Part shown: in pieces, positions 1-5,713 of the stretch | Layout: each line of letters starts with the position of its first letter | Numbering within the stretch: position 1 is the stretch's first letter | From: Deltaproteobacteria bacterium | GTDB taxonomy: Bacteria > Bdellovibrionota > Bdellovibrionia > JABDDW01 | Length of the DNA stretch: 21,643 nucleotides | Assembly (NCBI GenBank): GCA_013287405.1 | Contig: JABDDW010000026.1 | Location: 1 to 21,643 of the forward strand | Direction of reading: 5' to 3' | Notes under the pieces: generated by a model | Database searches by the model: none | What the model saw: the letters and a program-made list of their open reading frames with translations, nothing else | What the model was told of the DNA's origin: nothing | Position numbers and translations under genes: made by a program

Positions 1-687
1 GAACAGCGGGTTGCAAATTTTGAGCAAATAGCCAATCGATTTTTTCCCCAAACCAAGGTTTTCAACGTCTATCGGCGACTTACGAAGTTAGCTAAGGCAA
101 AGTTTATCGTAAAAATTGGAGTTCAGACAGAGGGATTTATCCTAAACGTCTATGGCCTCGATGAATCTGGCCTATCGGCAGTTTCGAAGGGATATAAGTT
201 TTCTATCACCAAGCCCCTCTATAAAAGTGATTCTATCCTCCATGACGTGGCTTTAGTGGATATCCGTGAGCGTTTTAGAAAGACGAAGATGGTTGTCGAA
301 TATTATACCGAAAATGTTCTTCAGGGTTGTGGCAATTTTCTGGATAATGAAAATTTTAAGTCATTTGTGCACTTAAACTCCGACGCAGCACTTACAATAA
401 GGACGTCATCAGGGCAACACAATGTGGCTTTGGAATATGAGGTAAGTGACAAACAAAAGTCACGATATGAGAAGAAACTGACGGATTATTATTTTGCCCC
501 AACGATCGCAGGGGTTTTTTATATTTGTGAAAATCCCTTTATTGAAAACCTGATTAAGCGAGTCGACGTTGAGGTCGGAGCCAAGTCTGAACCTAAGGTT
601 TACACTTGTCTTAGACAGAACCTGCAAAATGAAAATGGTTCTATGGTTTTTACCAATCGCAATAATGCCAGATTCCACTGGGAATAG
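1..687 (+). CDS. Replication-relaxation-like (MobC-type) winged-helix protein, 3' part
   Basis: The frame is open from base 1 to the TAG at 685-687, giving 228 visible residues; the start lies upstream of the window. The first 60 or so residues look like a winged helix (YRRLTKLAKAKFI, then a strand and VYGLDESGLSAV). The middle has a LHDVALVDIRERF helix, the context NSDAALTI, and the string VALEYEVSDKQKSRYEKKL. This order (wHTH, a histidine-containing helix, a D-A pair, then an E-x-E followed by Lys/Tyr-rich helix) matches the replication-relaxation family, whose members on plasmids and integrative elements assist DNA relaxation or replication. The assignment is by pattern only. The repeat-rich stretch immediately downstream would suit a DNA-processing role. 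Confidence 0.6.
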   Translation, partial: EQRVANFEQIANRFFPQTKVFNVYRRLTKLAKAKFIVKIGVQTEGFILNVYGLDESGLSAVSKGYKFSITKPLYKSDSILHDVALVDIRERFRKTKMVVEYYTENVLQGCGNFLDNENFKSFVHLNSDAALTIRTSSGQHNVALEYEVSDKQKSRYEKKLTDYYFAPTIAGVFYICENPFIENLIKRVDVEVGAKSEPKVYTCLRQNLQNENGSMVFTNRNNARFHWE

Positions 688-916
688 GGTGATCAATGAG
701 CCTGATAAATGGGTGATCAATATTTATCAGGTGAAATCGTCTAAGGCATTGAAATCACATACACCAAATTGCAATTTTTAACAGGGGTCGACCACAATAC
801 GGATTTTACAATCGATGGCAATTCGGAATCGAGATCGATGTGAAATGGACAGTGTTGTGGGTCGACAGCGCGAGCGAAGCGAGCAGGAAAGCACGAATGT
901 ATGAGGTGCTTTCCTG
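687..916. repeat. Repeat-rich non-coding region, possible oriT or origin
   Basis: The stretch 688-984 has no convincing gene. It contains two exact 11-base direct repeats GGGTGATCAAT at 687-697 and 711-721. A perfect 10-base inverted repeat, CCTGATAAAT (701-710) with ATTTATCAGG (722-731), uses the second copy as its exact loop. A long-range inverted repeat GTCGACC-ACAA (787-797) and TTGTGGGTCGAC (855-866) has one bulged base and encloses two ATCGATG copies (811-817, 834-840). GCGAGC is repeated on either side of GAA at 870-884, and a perfect 11-base inverted repeat CAGGAAAGCAC (884-894) and GTGCTTTCCTG (906-916) has an 11-base loop. Nested repeats beside a replication-relaxation-like gene resemble transfer or replication origins; that function is inferred. 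Confidence 0.55.
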
Positions 917-970
917 TAACGCTTTGTCAATCCAAGGAAATATAAACCTGTTCATTTAATGTTTAAAGTA

Positions 971-979
971 AGGAGGAGA
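971..979 (+). promoter_or_regulatory. Strong Shine-Dalgarno not followed by a standard start codon
   Basis: AGGAGGAG at 971-978 is the best ribosome-binding site in this part of the window. It lies about 40 bases before the first ATG of the lipoprotein frame, which is too far. At normal spacing the frame offers only ATA (982) or GTT (985). Starting there adds a basic, hydrophobic stretch (F-K-R-S-I-C-I-C-L) that completes a lipoprotein signal peptide. Either a non-standard start is used, or the start codon has been lost by mutation or a sequencing error. Confidence 0.5.
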
Positions 980-1014
980 ATATAGTTTTTAAAAGATCGA
1001 TTTGTATTTGTTTA

Positions 1015-1392
1015 ATGATGTCGCTCGCAAGTGGTTGCTCCACAATCACAAGGTCAACGCTCTTAGGCATCACAACCGGGGGCGCCGTTGGTGCTGCAAG
1101 CGGAGCCCTTCTTAATCGTCAAGATAGTGGCCAAGGGGCATGGATGGGCGCCGTTGCTATGGGAGTTGTAGGCGGAATTGCGGGATACTTCACCCATCAA
1201 GGTCTTGAGGATCGAGACGCCCACGTTAGGCAAGAAACGCTTTTTAACTTAGAAAAATATGGGGTGTCTGGATTTTATGGAGGAACTGTAGCTCCGTCTG
1301 ATTCATCAAATGGTAATAGCGACAATCAAAGAGTTTTTGTAATCACCGACGACCCGGATTGGAATAAAGAAAATAAAAAAGGAGATAAATAG
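1015..1392 (+). CDS. Putative glycine-zipper lipoprotein of the mobile element
   Basis: The protein has an LASGC lipobox-like string directly after the first ATG pair, then a Gly/Ala-rich hydrophobic segment (residues about 20-60, GAVGAASGALL and GAVAMGVVGGIAGYF) resembling a glycine-zipper hairpin, then a charged tail. From the first canonical ATG only seven residues precede the cysteine, too few for a signal peptide. In-frame sequence back to about 985 supplies the missing n- and h-regions and sits at proper distance from the AGGAGG at 971, so the true start is probably near 982-985 despite lacking ATG, GTG or TTG. The coordinates given use the first standard codon. I do not recognise a specific family; an envelope role linked to transfer is only a guess. 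Confidence 0.6.
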   Translation: MMSLASGCSTITRSTLLGITTGGAVGAASGALLNRQDSGQGAWMGAVAMGVVGGIAGYFTHQGLEDRDAHVRQETLFNLEKYGVSGFYGGTVAPSDSSNGNSDNQRVFVITDDPDWNKENKKGDK

Positions 1393-1394
1393 TT

Positions 1395-1646
1395 TTGCGA
1401 TATTTTAGTCTGTTAGGAGTTATGCTTTTGTTTGTAGTGGCTATCAGTAATTCAAAATTTGGTGGCAACCTGAAGTTTGACGCCGAAGTTGCCCCAAAGG
1501 TTCAAGACCCAATCCCTGGACCTATACCCGAAAGTGCGACGCCTGAGGAACTTAATTTGAACTGCATCCGAGAAGAAGTCCCGAAACCCGAAGCGAAGTC
1601 AACGCCTGTAGATAAGGTCTATGAACGAAAAATCGAAATGCGATGA
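1395..1646 (+). CDS. Small exported or membrane-anchored protein, proline-rich
   Basis: It starts at TTG two bases after the stop of the preceding lipoprotein gene, with an AGGAGA ribosome site at about 1379-1384. The N-terminus (MRYFSLLGVMLLFVVAISNS) is a clear signal peptide or membrane anchor, with the remaining 60 residues Pro/Glu/Lys-rich (for example PIPGPIPESATPEE). It overlaps the next gene by 26 bases. The tight spacing suggests a co-transcribed trio. No family is recognised. Confidence 0.55.
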   Translation: MRYFSLLGVMLLFVVAISNSKFGGNLKFDAEVAPKVQDPIPGPIPESATPEELNLNCIREEVPKPEAKSTPVDKVYERKIEMR

Positions 1647-1965
1647 TATCAAACGGATAGCTATCTCGGGTCCTTTGTTTTCTGCCCTTGAAAAAGAAGT
1701 GAGCGTCATTAAACAAAAAGGGCCTCACTATAAGGTTAATGAAAGTAAACTCGCTACAGCGATCATTGGCAGGTTTTTGGAGCATTATTTAGAGAAGGAC
1801 CGAAAATGGATTGAAGGCCAGTTCTTCGATAGAAAGACTTATCTTAAGGGCCTCATCGATAAGGCAACGAGTGAAGACGACCTGTCCAGCTCGGTAAAAG
1901 AGTACCTGCAATTCACAAAGTGGAATCGGGCGAAGAAGCCCTTAGACACTGAGCCCGAACTTTAA
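1621..1965 (+). CDS. Small basic hypothetical protein, possible RHH-like DNA-binding factor
   Basis: This 114-residue protein begins at an ATG inside the end of the previous gene, which suggests translational coupling. The N-terminal part has a short strand (IKRIAIS) followed by two predicted helices (PLFSALEKEVSVIKQ and SKLATAIIGRFLEHYL), an order compatible with a ribbon-helix-helix DNA-binding fold. The rest is charged and helical. In this context it could be a relaxosome accessory or a regulator, but no diagnostic motif is present and the family is not recognised. Confidence 0.5.
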   Translation: MNEKSKCDDIKRIAISGPLFSALEKEVSVIKQKGPHYKVNESKLATAIIGRFLEHYLEKDRKWIEGQFFDRKTYLKGLIDKATSEDDLSSSVKEYLQFTKWNRAKKPLDTEPEL

Positions 1966-2032
1966 GAGAGTAGAAATTCGTCATTTAAGAGGTCGGCTTT
2001 ATCAGTAATAACGTGCTTATTTAAATTGAGTT

Positions 2033-2063
2033 GGAGCCCGAGGGAGTTTTGACCTCGGGCTCC
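2033..2063. terminator. Strong hairpin between convergent genes
   Basis: GGAGCCCGAGG (2033-2043) and CCTCGGGCTCC (2053-2063) form a perfect 11-base GC-rich stem with a 9-base loop. It lies between a plus-strand gene ending at 1965 and a minus-strand gene ending at 2074, the expected place for a bidirectional terminator. Neither strand has a long U tract right after the stem, so it may act as a 3'-end stabiliser or an incomplete terminator. Confidence 0.55.
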
Positions 2064-2073
2064 CTCTGGCCTG

Positions 2074-2262
2074 TTATTGTTTGGTCTTACCCTTGGCAGA
2101 TTCAATAAATTGCCGCATGAGTTCTTCCAGGACACTACTCACGCTTACTTCACCGCAAGTCTTTTGAAATTCGTCATAGACTGGCTCTGACACATAAATA
2201 GTTTTACGGGTCCTGTCCTCTTTTTTTAGTCGCACCAAGATTTCTTTCGCGTCAACTTTCAT
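2074..2262 (-). CDS. Ribbon-helix-helix (CopG/Arc-like) small regulator
   Basis: From the ATG at 2262 the protein has 62 residues; an upstream in-frame ATG at 2292 would give 72. I prefer the shorter form, which begins MKVDAKEIL and has AAGGG just upstream, though at short spacing. The core KTIYVSEPVYDEF, then TCGEVSVSSVLEELMRQFIES reads as strand, helix, turn, helix, the ribbon-helix-helix pattern of CopG-type repressors and antitoxins. No toxin partner is adjacent. It is divergent from the zinc-ribbon and recombinase genes, and the shared intergenic region contains short palindromes, so it may repress them. That regulatory role is an inference. Confidence 0.6.
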   Translation of the reverse strand: MKVDAKEILVRLKKEDRTRKTIYVSEPVYDEFQKTCGEVSVSSVLEELMRQFIESAKGKTKQ

Positions 2263-2324
2263 TACCCTTAATGATAGATAATAAAATGACATAATAAAAG
2301 GAATATTTTATGATTAATAAAGTT

Positions 2325-2369
2325 AATACAAAAGTATTTACAAAAAGCGCGATATGGGTTACTTTAACC
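2325..2369 (+). promoter_or_regulatory. Divergent control region with two short palindromes
   Basis: AATAC-AAAA-GTATT (2325-2338) and GGTTA-CTT-TAACC (2357-2369) are perfect short inverted repeats in the AT-rich gap between the RHH gene and the recombinase operon. A possible promoter, TTTACA (2337-2342), 17 bases, TACTTT (2360-2365), overlaps both palindromes, so a repressor bound there would block it. The promoter match is weak. Confidence 0.35.
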
Positions 2370-2379
2370 TTGGAGTCGG

Positions 2380-2712
2380 TTGATACCCGATAATAATGGT
2401 AACGGCGAACTCCTAAAACAATGCAGCGATTGTAAGTTAGAAAAAGCGGCCCATGAATTTTATAAAAAGGGCTTAAGAATTGAATCCAGGTGCAAAGAGT
2501 GCATAAAGAAAAGGCGGGTCAATGACTATAATAAAAAAAGGAAATCTCCCCTGGGACCAGCAAAGAGAAGAATTACAAACGTTGTCATTAAAGGGGTTAA
2601 GATCATGAGCCCTGATCAGTTTAGGCGTGAGATGGAAACAGTGGAACTGATCTTAGAAAACTTGATTTACCGCGTATTATCTAAAAAGCTACCAAGAGGT
2701 CAAAATGAATAG
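2380..2712 (+). CDS. Small zinc-ribbon protein upstream of the recombinase
   Basis: It starts at TTG (2380) with GGAG at 2372-2375; no ATG or GTG is available earlier after the in-frame stop. Residues about 14-45 hold two CxxC pairs (CSDC and CKEC) in the context C-x2-C-x-L-E-K-x-x-x-E-F-Y-K...C-x2-C, the treble-clef or ribbon seen in many small phage and HNH-associated proteins, but no HNH catalytic motif follows. The middle is very basic (KKRRVNDYNKKRK) and the C-terminus is helical. It overlaps the recombinase gene by 8 bases, so the two are probably co-translated. A role as DNA-binding partner or directionality factor of the recombinase is possible but unproven. Confidence 0.6.
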   Translation: MIPDNNGNGELLKQCSDCKLEKAAHEFYKKGLRIESRCKECIKKRRVNDYNKKRKSPLGPAKRRITNVVIKGVKIMSPDQFRREMETVELILENLIYRVLSKKLPRGQNE

Positions 2713-4585
2713 TCCTCAGGCAAGTACCTTTGATCGTAGAAATAAGAAAACCCGCGAGGGTTGGGCCATAGTCCGCGTTTCTACTGTTGAGCGTGGACGC
2801 ACTCAACACGGCTCCCTTGAAGCTCAGCAAGTCATGATCCGACGCTGGGAAAAGGCCATTTTTGAAGATACGGGCACTCGCTACAATATCGTCCGAGTCA
2901 TTAAAGAGAAAGCCAGCGCAAAAAGCGAAAACACCCACCGTCGCCACGAGCTTTTGAGACTCGTTCAGCTTATTGAATTAGGGCAAATCGATTTCATCGT
3001 CGTTGAAAAGCTTGATCGATTATCCCGCGACGAGGTTTTTAACCTCGAACTTATGAAAAAGATTGTCGACTACAACGTTGAATTATTTTTTATTGAGGGT
3101 GGAAAAATTGATTTTAAAAACCAAGGAGATAGGTGGCGCTACAAGCTCGATAATATTCGAGCCGCTGAATATAGTGCCGATCTTTCTGAAAAGGTCACAA
3201 GAAAAAAGCGTGTGGCCATGGTTGAGGCAGGAAAAGACCCAACTCCGATTCCAATTCTTGGCTTAAATAAGCACCCCGAACTTGCCGGGAAATATGAGCT
3301 AGATCAAAATGAGCTGAGAGTTGTTATTGATATCATGGAAAGGTTTCGGGACTTTGGCGGGAGTCGCGAAGGAACTCTTAAGTATTGTCGAGAGAAGAAC
3401 TATACCTGTAAGAAATGGATAACTGAGAAAAAGGTCGATGAAAACGGTAAGATCGTAAAGCCACGGGTCGTTGGCGGCCATTTCTTTAACTGGGCGACCT
3501 TGATGACCCTTTTAACAAATCCAAAATATAGAGGCTTTAATAAATTTTATGATTCCTATAATCAGTTTAAAGATAAGCAAGATGAAAAAGGTTTTGTAAA
3601 ATGGGAGTACCATCATCACCGTGTTCACGGAGACATCATCGACCCGGAGCTTCTGCGATCTGTAGATGAGCTAGCCGCAAAAGCTGATTATAAATCAAGG
3701 GAAAGTGAATTCTTCCTCTCTGGAATCTTGTGGGCTCCCACTGGTAGCCGTTACGGCGGTGAGTTCAGTGGTAAAAAAACTTATTATTATAACCGCAAAA
3801 TTCAAGAACGTTTTGGCAAAGATCACCTTCATAAACTTGTCATGGAAAGACTTAAGGAATATTTGTCAGAAAGCGGGCTACTTGAGAGTTTAATTAACCG
3901 CATGACGGGACATAAAGATTTTGGATTGCCGAAGATCAAAAAACAAAAAGAATGGATCGAATGTGAAATCAAAAAAATCGAACTAGCCTCCAATAACTTC
4001 TCTGAGGCTTTGCGAATGGCTGCCATCAATGGAGAAAAAGATTTGGCTGCGGTTGTAAGAACACTTCTTGAACAAAAGGAAAAAGCAGAAAAAGACCTTA
4101 TTGAACTTCGATCAGAGTTGACTAAGCTTCAACAAGAAGAGGAGCGCTTTAAAGAGGCTTTTCGAGGTGAGAATCTTAAAGAGCATTTAAAGCTCGTACT
4201 GGATAAGTTTGACACGTTACACGCTCTGGAACAAAAACGCGTGTTGAGAGCCGTAATCCCGTCCGCAATCATCCATGTCGCTAATGGTGGAAGCACCCTT
4301 GAGCTTCATGTGAATCTTGATCCTGCGAAGGTTATCCCCTTTCCTATTGAGAGAAGGGGGAGACCTTCTTTAGGGTCAAAAGATAATCCTACAGTTTACC
4401 ATTTTCCCGACCATTTGTCGTCTGATTTGGCTCTTCCGGTTGCGGCGGGTGCCGAAAATGAAAAAAGCCACTTTCCTTATCCCAACCCTCGGGGGCTGGG
4501 AGAAGAAAAGTGGCCTTTTATTAGTAGTGGTCGGAGTGGTCGGATTCGAACCGACGACCCTCAGCTCCCGAAGCTGATGCGCTAG
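2705..4585 (+). CDS. Large serine recombinase (site-specific integrase of the element)
   Basis: Residues about 20-165 form a resolvase-type catalytic domain: Ser26 in RVST is the expected nucleophile, the Q-rich SLEAQQ string follows, and EKLDRLSRD (101-109) carries the active-site arginines Arg105 and Arg108. A recombinase DNA-binding domain follows (about 185-310, including GHFFNWATLMTLLTNPKYRG). Next comes the zinc-ribbon position (about 337-365, LSGILWAPTGSRYGG and YYYNRK), but the four usual cysteines are absent. A long coiled coil spans about 410-490, which in this family controls integration direction. After about residue 560 the sequence looks non-conserved; residues from about 588 read through the tRNA terminator, and the last 18 or so are antisense to tRNA-Pro, so the C-terminus was probably supplied by the integration site. 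Such enzymes integrate and excise elements by cutting both strands at attP and attB. Confidence 0.92.
   Translation: MNSPQASTFDRRNKKTREGWAIVRVSTVERGRTQHGSLEAQQVMIRRWEKAIFEDTGTRYNIVRVIKEKASAKSENTHRRHELLRLVQLIELGQIDFIVVEKLDRLSRDEVFNLELMKKIVDYNVELFFIEGGKIDFKNQGDRWRYKLDNIRAAEYSADLSEKVTRKKRVAMVEAGKDPTPIPILGLNKHPELAGKYELDQNELRVVIDIMERFRDFGGSREGTLKYCREKNYTCKKWITEKKVDENGKIVKPRVVGGHFFNWATLMTLLTNPKYRGFNKFYDSYNQFKDKQDEKGFVKWEYHHHRVHGDIIDPELLRSVDELAAKADYKSRESEFFLSGILWAPTGSRYGGEFSGKKTYYYNRKIQERFGKDHLHKLVMERLKEYLSESGLLESLINRMTGHKDFGLPKIKKQKEWIECEIKKIELASNNFSEALRMAAINGEKDLAAVVRTLLEQKEKAEKDLIELRSELTKLQQEEERFKEAFRGENLKEHLKLVLDKFDTLHALEQKRVLRAVIPSAIIHVANGGSTLELHVNLDPAKVIPFPIERRGRPSLGSKDNPTVYHFPDHLSSDLALPVAAGAENEKSHFPYPNPRGLGEEKWPFISSGRSGRIRTDDPQLPKLMR
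4458..4522 (-). terminator. Rho-independent terminator of tRNA-Pro
   Basis: Read on the minus strand just after the tRNA 3' end, an outer stem is formed by GCCACTTT and AAAGTGGC (plus-strand 4467-4474 and 4507-4514) and an inner stem by CCCAGCC and GGTTGGG (plus-strand 4494-4500 and 4481-4487), followed by six T residues (complement of 4461-4466). The T tract is on the tRNA side only, so it terminates leftward transcription. The recombinase frame passes through it on the other strand. Confidence 0.85.
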
Positions 4586-4605
4586 CCAGGCTGCGCTACA
4601 CCCCG
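4528..4605 (-). tRNA. tRNA-Pro, anticodon CGG
   Basis: The minus strand folds into a complete cloverleaf of 78 bases: acceptor stem CGGGGTG with CACTCCG (one G-U pair), D stem GCGC/GCGC, anticodon stem TCAGC/GCTGA with loop TTCGGGA, so the anticodon is CGG. The T stem GTCGG/CCGAC carries the loop TTCGAAT, and the discriminator is A followed by an encoded CCA. The overall sequence resembles bacterial tRNA-Pro(CGG). The gene is intact although the serine recombinase gene of the neighbouring element overlaps it antisense from its 3' end to the anticodon-D-arm region. Confidence 0.95.
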
Positions 4606-4673
4606 AATCTTAATGATTACGGTATATTGCAGCAAAAAGGCAGAGAGATCAAGCCTTTGATTGATCTCGTTAG

Positions 4674-4856
4674 GCTGAAGAGGACTTTGACGTTTATGCT
4701 GGTATAGGTGGCAAAATTAATCTCAGTGAGAAAACAGATCTAGTTATGGGTCTCGATTATTCTCGTGGATTGACAAATCTCAGTTCAGGTGGATCCGGCG
4801 GATCCGTGGTTAACTCTTCTTTCGGTCTCACTGCAGGAGTGGCCTTTGCAATGTAA
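4674..4856 (+). pseudogene. 3' remnant of an outer-membrane beta-barrel protein gene
   Basis: The frame from 4674 to the TAA at 4854-4856 encodes about 60 residues with no start codon near a ribosome site and an in-frame stop just upstream. It contains DVYAGIGGKINL, then DLVMGLDYSRGL, then SSFGLTAGVAFAM at the very end: alternating aromatic/hydrophobic strands, turns and a C-terminal strand typical of small porin-like barrels of the OmpA/OmpX size class. The N-terminal signal peptide and first strands are missing, and the tRNA gene sits 68 bases upstream, so this is a truncated gene end left by a rearrangement at the tRNA locus. Confidence 0.6.
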
Positions 4857-4945
4857 TTGCGACTTGGTGGCTTTATCAATCAAAGGGCTGATCAGGTCAA
4901 AAAAACCAACTGGCGCCTTTTAGAGGAATATGATCTCCTTTAAAC

Positions 4946-5065
4946 ATGAATCGTGAAGGCGTAGAGCGAATAAATCGGATTTTGAAAATTTTAAGTTTGT
5001 TGGCGGCGATTGTGATGTCTCTTTATCTGGGATCGGCAATTAAAGTGATTTTTTCAAAGGGCTAA
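4946..5065 (+). CDS. Candidate 39-residue single-span membrane protein
   Basis: An ATG at 4946 opens 39 codons: a charged start (MNREGVERINRI) followed by one hydrophobic span (LSLLAAIVMSLYLGSA) and a basic end. The 3' end overlaps the convergent rsmI-like gene by 26 bases. The nearest purine-rich site (GAGGAA, 4923-4928) is rather far from the ATG, so translation is uncertain. No family is recognised. Confidence 0.35.
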   Translation: MNREGVERINRILKILSLLAAIVMSLYLGSAIKVIFSKG

Positions 5066-5711
5066 TCATCAAAATAAATGGGAGCTTTTGCCATTCTTGC
5101 GTGGCCAGTTCATTTATAGATCCTTGGGCTACTTGGTGAAAAGGCCCCGTCAGATCGACTCCTAAAATCGCAGTCCGGGTACCTAAGTCACTTTGTTTTA
5201 AGTCCTGAAGGGTGGCCATAAGTCTGTAGGGAGTGTCCATAATAATACAAGGCGTAGTCGTCGTTTTAAGTTTTTGAATTTCTTTTTGGCGCTCAGATTT
5301 TTCCGCTGGCAAGAACCCTATAAAATTAAAGCGTTTGAGCTTTACCCCAGAAAGACTCAAAAAAGCCATAAGGCTTGAAGCTCCTGGATTCACGTCTATC
5401 TTGATTCTTTCTTTACGGCAAGCGGCAACAAGTTCCGCACCAGGATCGCAAAATCCGGGAGTCCCACAGTCCGATATCAAAGCGATCTCTCGATTCTTGC
5501 AGAGGGAAACAAGCTCTTGAATATCTGTTGGATTCGAATGTTCATTGAGTTTAAAGAATTCTTTTTGAGGAATTTCTAGACGCTTAAACAAAATGCTTGC
5601 AGGCTTAATCTCTTCGCAAATTACAGCATCAACCCTTTCTAAAGTTTCTTTGGCTCTGAGAGTGATATCTCCATAATTCCCGATGGGAACGCTAACTATA
5701 GTTAAGCTCAT
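5040..5711 (-). CDS. rsmI: RsmI-family SAM-dependent methyltransferase (tetrapyrrole methylase fold)
   Basis: The start (SVPIGNYGDITLRAKETLERVD) matches the P-I-G-N-x-G-D-I-T-L-R-A signature of RsmI, which 2'-O-methylates C1402 of 16S rRNA in the ribosomal P site. A second family motif, S-D-x-G-T-P-x-x-x-D-P-G, occurs as SDCGTPGFCDPG, and NPGASSLMAFLSLSGV and FNFIGFLPAEKSERQ follow in the usual order. At 223 residues it lacks the 50-60 residue C-terminal extension of the E. coli enzyme, and the usual A-E-D-T-R-x-x is replaced by CEEIKPAS, so it is a divergent branch and the substrate is not certain. It begins two bases after the ttcA stop, as the second gene of a two-gene operon. Confidence 0.72.
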   Translation of the reverse strand: MSLTIVSVPIGNYGDITLRAKETLERVDAVICEEIKPASILFKRLEIPQKEFFKLNEHSNPTDIQELVSLCKNREIALISDCGTPGFCDPGAELVAACRKERIKIDVNPGASSLMAFLSLSGVKLKRFNFIGFLPAEKSERQKEIQKLKTTTTPCIIMDTPYRLMATLQDLKQSDLGTRTAILGVDLTGPFHQVAQGSINELATQEWQKLPFILMISPLKKSL

Positions 5712-5713
5712 CT

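Larger units (their letters stand above)
1..4527. mobile_element. Right part of an integrated element with a large serine recombinase
   Basis: This segment carries a replication-relaxation-like protein, a repeat-rich non-coding region, several small proteins of unknown function, a ribbon-helix-helix regulator and a large serine recombinase, and it ends against a tRNA-Pro gene. That mix is typical of an integrative mobilizable or conjugative element, and the genes beyond the tRNA are ordinary chromosomal ones. The left end is outside the window. The exact right junction is not resolved: no direct repeat marking an att site can be found inside the window, and the native tRNA terminator (about 4458-4522) suggests the junction lies just left of it. 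Calling it one element is an inference. Confidence 0.6.

Noticed and set aside
884..916. Perfect 11-base hairpin as a Rho-independent terminator
   Set aside because: The stem is strong but neither strand has a T run after it, and it lies more than 190 bases past the upstream gene. It fits better as part of the repeat-rich region.
1552..1785. Minus-strand frame of 77 codons within the element
   Set aside because: It lies across the two overlapping plus-strand genes, has no ribosome site and no recognisable motif.
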